From NCBI GenBank assembly GCA_964404505.1, contig CAYOKH010000005.1:1-54010 (forward strand): a stretch of DNA of 54,010 bases, in the 5' to 3' direction. The position numbers and the translations under genes were made by a program. The DNA comes from DAOMNN01 sp964404505 (GTDB taxonomy: Bacteria > Pseudomonadota > Gammaproteobacteria > Burkholderiales > Rhodocyclaceae). The notes under the pieces are model-generated. The model saw only the letters and a list, made by a program, of their open reading frames with translations, was not told where the DNA came from and ran no database searches. Each line of letters begins with the position of its first letter. Position 1 is the stretch's first letter. Below, piece after piece: positions 51,397-54,010 of this stretch.

Positions 51397-51810
51397 TTAC
51401 AACCTAGAATGATTTTCGTGGACTGTCCGTTGACCTGCCGCAACGCACCTGAAGGATCCGGACAGTACGTTGCCGTGTAGGTGAGCAGGATGCCACCTCC
51501 CCATGGTTATTCGGCGTTGTACGTAGGCCCGATAGGCTTCGGGGTCAGGGGCGACCTTGCGTTGATGACGCATCTTGTTGCAGAAGGAACATGCCGCAGC
51601 GATATTCCGCAGCGCATCGGCACCCCCATCGCACTTTGCCTGCAAGTGCTCGGCAGTTGCCTGAAAACGTCGAGCATCCGCCAAGCTTATGCCGCGAGCG
51701 GCCGCAAATGCTTCGGGGTTTCGAGTCCACATCTGAGCGCCGCAATAGAAACAGCGAGCGGACTGGGCGCGAAAGGCATGTGAGCGTAGTGGAGCGAGTC
51801 TGGAAGCCAT
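51397..51810 (-). CDS. HNH endonuclease-domain protein
   Basis: A 137-aa protein starting MASRLAPLRSHAFRAQSARC. The HNH fold is clear: zinc Cys pair CFYCGAQMW, TAEHLQAKCDGGADALRNIAAACSFCN in pieces (AEHLQAKCDGG holds the catalytic His; NIAAACSFCNKMRHQRK the second Cys pair). An RBS-like ggagagg is 8 bp upstream. The last about 25 residues are encoded in sequence that borders IS remnants and may not be native. Whether it is a defence nuclease or a mobile-element gene is unknown. Confidence 0.75.
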   Translation of the reverse strand: MASRLAPLRSHAFRAQSARCFYCGAQMWTRNPEAFAAARGISLADARRFQATAEHLQAKCDGGADALRNIAAACSFCNKMRHQRKVAPDPEAYRAYVQRRITMGRWHPAHLHGNVLSGSFRCVAAGQRTVHENHSRL

Positions 51811-52051
51811 GGTCCGGCCTCTCCATAAAGTTTCAGGAAAGTCCGCCCCAGCCATTGCGACTCGAAGACGGCACCGACAGCATTGCGCTGACCGGCACAA
51901 CAGAGGCCCACAAGGGATCGCTCTGATTTGTATTGTGGCCAGTTTCCCCGGCTGGTGCAACACCCATGTAGGGCGCTGTAAGGAGCAAATAAACTGTCCG
52001 GACTTGTAGCACGTGATCTGTCCGGTTTCATTGTTCACCCAGGAGGTGGCG
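51811..52051 (+). other. IS end region with actgtccgg repeats
   Basis: ctgtccggac near 51995 and ctgtccggtt near 52018 precede the ISNCY-type transposase fragment, and a reversed tccggacagt lies near 51459. They may be terminal repeats of the element whose transposase starts at 52052. No gene is supported in the gap. Confidence 0.4.
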
Positions 52052-52411
52052 ATGAGACGGACGGAATTGCTACAGGAGATCCGAGCGATGCGGTTCGAGG
52101 AGGCGTATTCAGGCTGGCAGGAGGGGCGGCTGAGGCAGGAGGAGGCGGCCCGATTGCTGGGGGTGTGTGAGCGGACGTTCCGGCGCTACATCGACCGGTA
52201 TGAGGAGGCGGGAGTGGAGGGACTGATTGATCGTCGCCTGAGCCAGGTGTCGCATCGGCGCGCACCGGTCGATGAGGTGATGGCGCTGTGCGATCAGTAC
52301 CGGCCCCGTCACACGGGCTGGAGTGCGAAGCACTTTTTCGCGTGGTATCGGCGCGATGGCGGCAGCCGCAGCTACACCTGGGTCAGGAGCCGGCTGCACT
52401 GTCAGCGGTAA
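52052..52411 (+). pseudogene. N-terminal fragment of an ISNCY-type transposase
   Basis: The start MRRTELLQEIRAMRFEEAYS with a good RBS (aggaggt) leads to an HTH region GRLRQEEAARLLGVCERTFR and YEEAGVEGLIDRRLSQVSH, then RPRHTGWSAKHFFAWYRRDGG. This is the N-terminus of ISNCY-family transposases; the DDE catalytic domain is missing. The last few codons (after RSRLH) come from a different sequence joined at about 52398. Confidence 0.75.
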
Positions 52412-52417
52412 TCCAAT

Positions 52418-52469
52418 AATCCGCACCTCCCCTCCCCTCCCACTGGGGAAAATTCGGTTGCCCTTGACA
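52418..52469 (+). mobile_element. IS21-type right terminus inside the DUF499/Swt1 gene
   Basis: cactggggaaaattcggttg and cccttgaca end at 52469, with the same gggg-aa-aatt and terminal CCCTTGACA pattern as the IS end at 46292-46351. The truncated Swt1-HEPN gene stops matching its family exactly at this point. The rest of the element is gone. Confidence 0.65.
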
Positions 52470-53045
52470 GGCGGCAAATTCGGCCTGCTGGTAGTTGCCG
52501 CTGGCCACGTCCCTGTGCGGCGTAACCACCTCGCGCCACGGGGGCAGGTTGGCGGCCACGCCACTCTCGATGACGGCTCCCACGCTGCGCCGCCGCTCGC
52601 CGCGTACCTGCTCGTCCGCGATCAGGCGGCGCAGTTCGAGCTTCATCCGGCGCACGTCATCCGACTGCGGCGCGGACACCGTGGTGAGCAGGCGCTCCAC
52701 GGAGTCCAAGGCGCGATCGGTATCGTCGCCGGAAAAGGTCTCCTGATGCGCCCACTTGTTGCGCCAGTCGCGAATCTCCGAGACCAGGTTGCGCGCAGCA
52801 AACCCGAGCGTCTTCTTGAAGACCTCGTGCCAGGTCTCCCACATGAGTTTCAGCAACGCAGCCGAGTCCCATTCGCCGACGCTCTTGTTGGCGAGAATCG
52901 AGTCCTCGACAAAAGCGCGCACCTTGGCCATGGACAGCGAATTGGCCGCGATCGCGCTCTTGATCTCGCGCTCGACGAAGGGCCCGAGTCCCGCCTTGAG
53001 CTGCTCCAGTGCCTTGCCGACACGTTCGTGGTTGGTGATGGCCAT
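52470..53045 (-). pseudogene. Swt1-family HEPN / DUF499 protein, N-terminal fragment
   Basis: The gene starts MAITNHERVGKALEQLKAGL (ATG 53045) and encodes about 192 native residues: a Swt1-type HEPN domain with LLKLMWETWHEVFKKTLGFA and RDWRNKWAHQETFSGDDTDR (the R-N-x-x-x-H pattern), then ELRRLIADEQVRGERRRS and EVVTPHRDVASGNYQQAEFA. In full-length relatives the DUF499 ATPase follows. Here an IS21-type end begins at 52469; the open frame runs on 29 codons in IS sequence to 52383. It follows hepT after 9 bp in the same operon. The truncated protein lacks its ATPase. Confidence 0.8.
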
Positions 53046-53054
53046 GTCGTTCGA

Positions 53055-53393
53055 TCAGTCCTTTTCCGGAAGCGCGCGAAGCCGGTCGAGCAAATCCGGG
53101 AGGGCGAGCTGCACGGTATCCCAGAGGATGTTGCGGTCGATGTCGAAATAGGCGTGCACGAGGCGATTGCGCATGCCGACGATCTGGGGCCAGGGCACCG
53201 ATGGACACTCGGAGCGCCCGGCCGGACTCACCTGAGCGGCCGCCTCACCGACGATCTCCACCGCGCGCGTGAGCGCGAGCAGCAGCATCGCATCGTCGTC
53301 GAGATCGGCCCGACTGCGCCCCTGCACGAACGCGAGCGCCTGCTCGGCAGCATCGACCATATGACGGATGCGCCAGCGATCATCGGGCGACAT
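53055..53393 (-). CDS. hepT: HepT-type HEPN toxin (DUF86)
   Basis: A 112-aa HEPN protein, the toxin half of MntA-HepT. Its RNase motif R-x4-H-x-Y is intact in GMRNRLVHAYFDID (Arg75, His80, Tyr82). Other marks are MVDAAEQALAFVQGRSRADL and AVEIVGEAAAQVSP. In MntA-HepT pairs the antitoxin AMPylates the Tyr of HepT to silence it. It overlaps mntA by 14 bp and is followed by the Swt1-HEPN gene, so two HEPN proteins are side by side. Confidence 0.9.
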   Translation of the reverse strand: MSPDDRWRIRHMVDAAEQALAFVQGRSRADLDDDAMLLLALTRAVEIVGEAAAQVSPAGRSECPSVPWPQIVGMRNRLVHAYFDIDRNILWDTVQLALPDLLDRLRALPEKD

Positions 53394-53685
53394 ACTGCAC
53401 CTCGGCGGTCCGCAACACCTCGTCGCGGAAGTAGCGGCTCAGGTCCTGCGGGGTGCGCACGTCGACCTTGTGCCCGCCGAGCGCCTCGGACAATTCGATC
53501 TCGATCTGCGCCATATCGAGCAGCGTGGGCCGGGCGTCGGGGTTGAACTCGACAAGCAGGTCGATGTCGCTGTCCGGCCGGGCGGTGCCCTTCAGTTGCG
53601 ATCCGAACAGGGACAGCCGACGAATGCGGTGGGCCCGGCACAGCTTCGCCAGCGTCGCTTCGTCCAGGTTCAGGCTCCGGTGCAT
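53380..53685 (-). CDS. mntA: MntA-type minimal nucleotidyltransferase antitoxin
   Basis: A 101-aa protein starting MHRSLNLDEATLAKLCRAHR. The nucleotidyltransferase motif is SLFGSQLKGTARPDSDIDLL (Gly28-Ser29 and Asp40-x-Asp42). The C-terminal LGGHKVDVRTPQDLSRYFRD contains the third acid. Such proteins AMPylate HepT. It starts 19 bp after the DUF1156 gene and overlaps hepT, so the module sits within the defence operon. Confidence 0.9.
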   Translation of the reverse strand: MHRSLNLDEATLAKLCRAHRIRRLSLFGSQLKGTARPDSDIDLLVEFNPDARPTLLDMAQIEIELSEALGGHKVDVRTPQDLSRYFRDEVLRTAEVQYVAR

Positions 53686-53704
53686 GAGTTCTTCCTCCTC
53701 GTGC

Positions 53705-54010
53705 CTATTCTTGCGCAAACAGGTCTTCGGTGCCGGCCATCGTGGCTTGGGGCACCTCGCGCGCGAGCCGTATGATCTCGGGCCAGCTCTGCACCAGGCC
53801 ATTGTAGGCCATCGCCTCGTTGGCGCGTTTCTTGCGCTCGCACAGGGTGTAAAGGCGGTAGCAGAGTTCGCGGGCGGTTTCGGCCTGGCTGCCGAGTTTG
53901 GCCACCAGCGTTGCCGCCGCGCCTTCGCCGCCGGCTTCGAGTACGCGCACCAGCTGATGCACCATTTCCCAGACGGTCAGGCGGGCATCCGTTGTCGGGT
54001 CCCAGTCGGC
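53705..54010 (-). CDS. DUF1156-domain DNA methyltransferase, C-terminal part only
   Basis: The frame enters from the right window edge and reads TDARLTVWEMVHQLVRVLEA, ATLVAKLGSQAETARELCYR, LYTLCERKKRANEAMAYNGL and LVQSWPEIIRLARE to a stop at 53705 (101 codons visible). This is the C-terminus of large DUF1156 proteins, predicted adenine-specific DNA methyltransferases of anti-phage gene clusters that also encode DUF499 proteins. The catalytic motifs lie outside the window. It is upstream of mntA-hepT in the same operon. Confidence 0.8.
   Translation of the reverse strand, partial: ADWDPTTDARLTVWEMVHQLVRVLEAGGEGAAATLVAKLGSQAETARELCYRLYTLCERKKRANEAMAYNGLVQSWPEIIRLAREVPQATMAGTEDLFAQE

Noticed and set aside
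42191..54010. Second copy of the tRNA-Leu 3' end (attR) or a CRISPR array
   Set aside because: No repeat of the tRNA end and no regularly spaced repeat-spacer array was seen by eye; attR may lie outside the window.

Overview
The window reads as a high-GC proteobacterial chromosome segment. The FtsZ N-terminus (MFEIVEKE), the tlpA-aroQ-accB-accC-prmA block, the lpxC-dciA-secA-argJ order and the dcw cluster without murB fit a betaproteobacterium, perhaps of the Rhodocyclales. PEP-CTERM proteins in the right part agree with this. A deeper placement cannot be made by eye.

Left and middle (1 to about 42,190) are conserved core. On the minus strand lie a 200-aa unknown, a TlpA-like thioredoxin, aroQ, accB, accC, prmA and a zinc-ribbon DUF3426 gene that runs off the left edge. 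Divergent from them is mpl. Next come dolP, diaA and yraN (minus) facing rsmI and pyrC (plus), then the RNase P RNA gene. The complete division and cell-wall (dcw) cluster follows from mraZ to ftsZ, with MraZ boxes at its promoter and mostly 4-bp ATGA overlaps between genes. It continues with lpxC, a small two-helix membrane protein, dciA (minus), secA, argJ, apaG (minus) and purB. The queA-tgt-yajC-secD-secF block is on the minus strand. Together these genes make lipid II, polymerise septal wall, start fatty acid and lipid A synthesis, export proteins, and modify tRNA and rRNA.

The core has two irregularities in accC: a run of 10 N that breaks the reading frame, and a palindrome-rich 121-bp tandem duplication that copies the accC start into the accB-accC junction.

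Right part (42,104 to 54,010) is an accessory island that begins at a tRNA-Leu(CAA) gene followed by a tyrosine recombinase. It carries a DUF2383 stress-type protein, a truncated YcaO protein fused to a transposon-type zinc-ribbon ORF, and a stretch of gene fragments (terminase-like, IS21 IstB and IS end, PLD-type helicase with an internal stop, thioesterase tail). After these come two PEP-CTERM proteins, transposase remnants, a RelE/Phd-type toxin-antitoxin operon with a regular 12-bp operator repeat, a serine resolvase, IS110 and ISNCY-type fragments and an HNH endonuclease. At the right edge is the remainder of a defence-type operon: the C-terminus of a DUF1156 methyltransferase, MntA, HepT, and the N-terminus of a Swt1-HEPN/DUF499 protein cut off exactly at an IS21-type terminus. 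No attR copy of the tRNA end was seen, so the island probably extends past the window.
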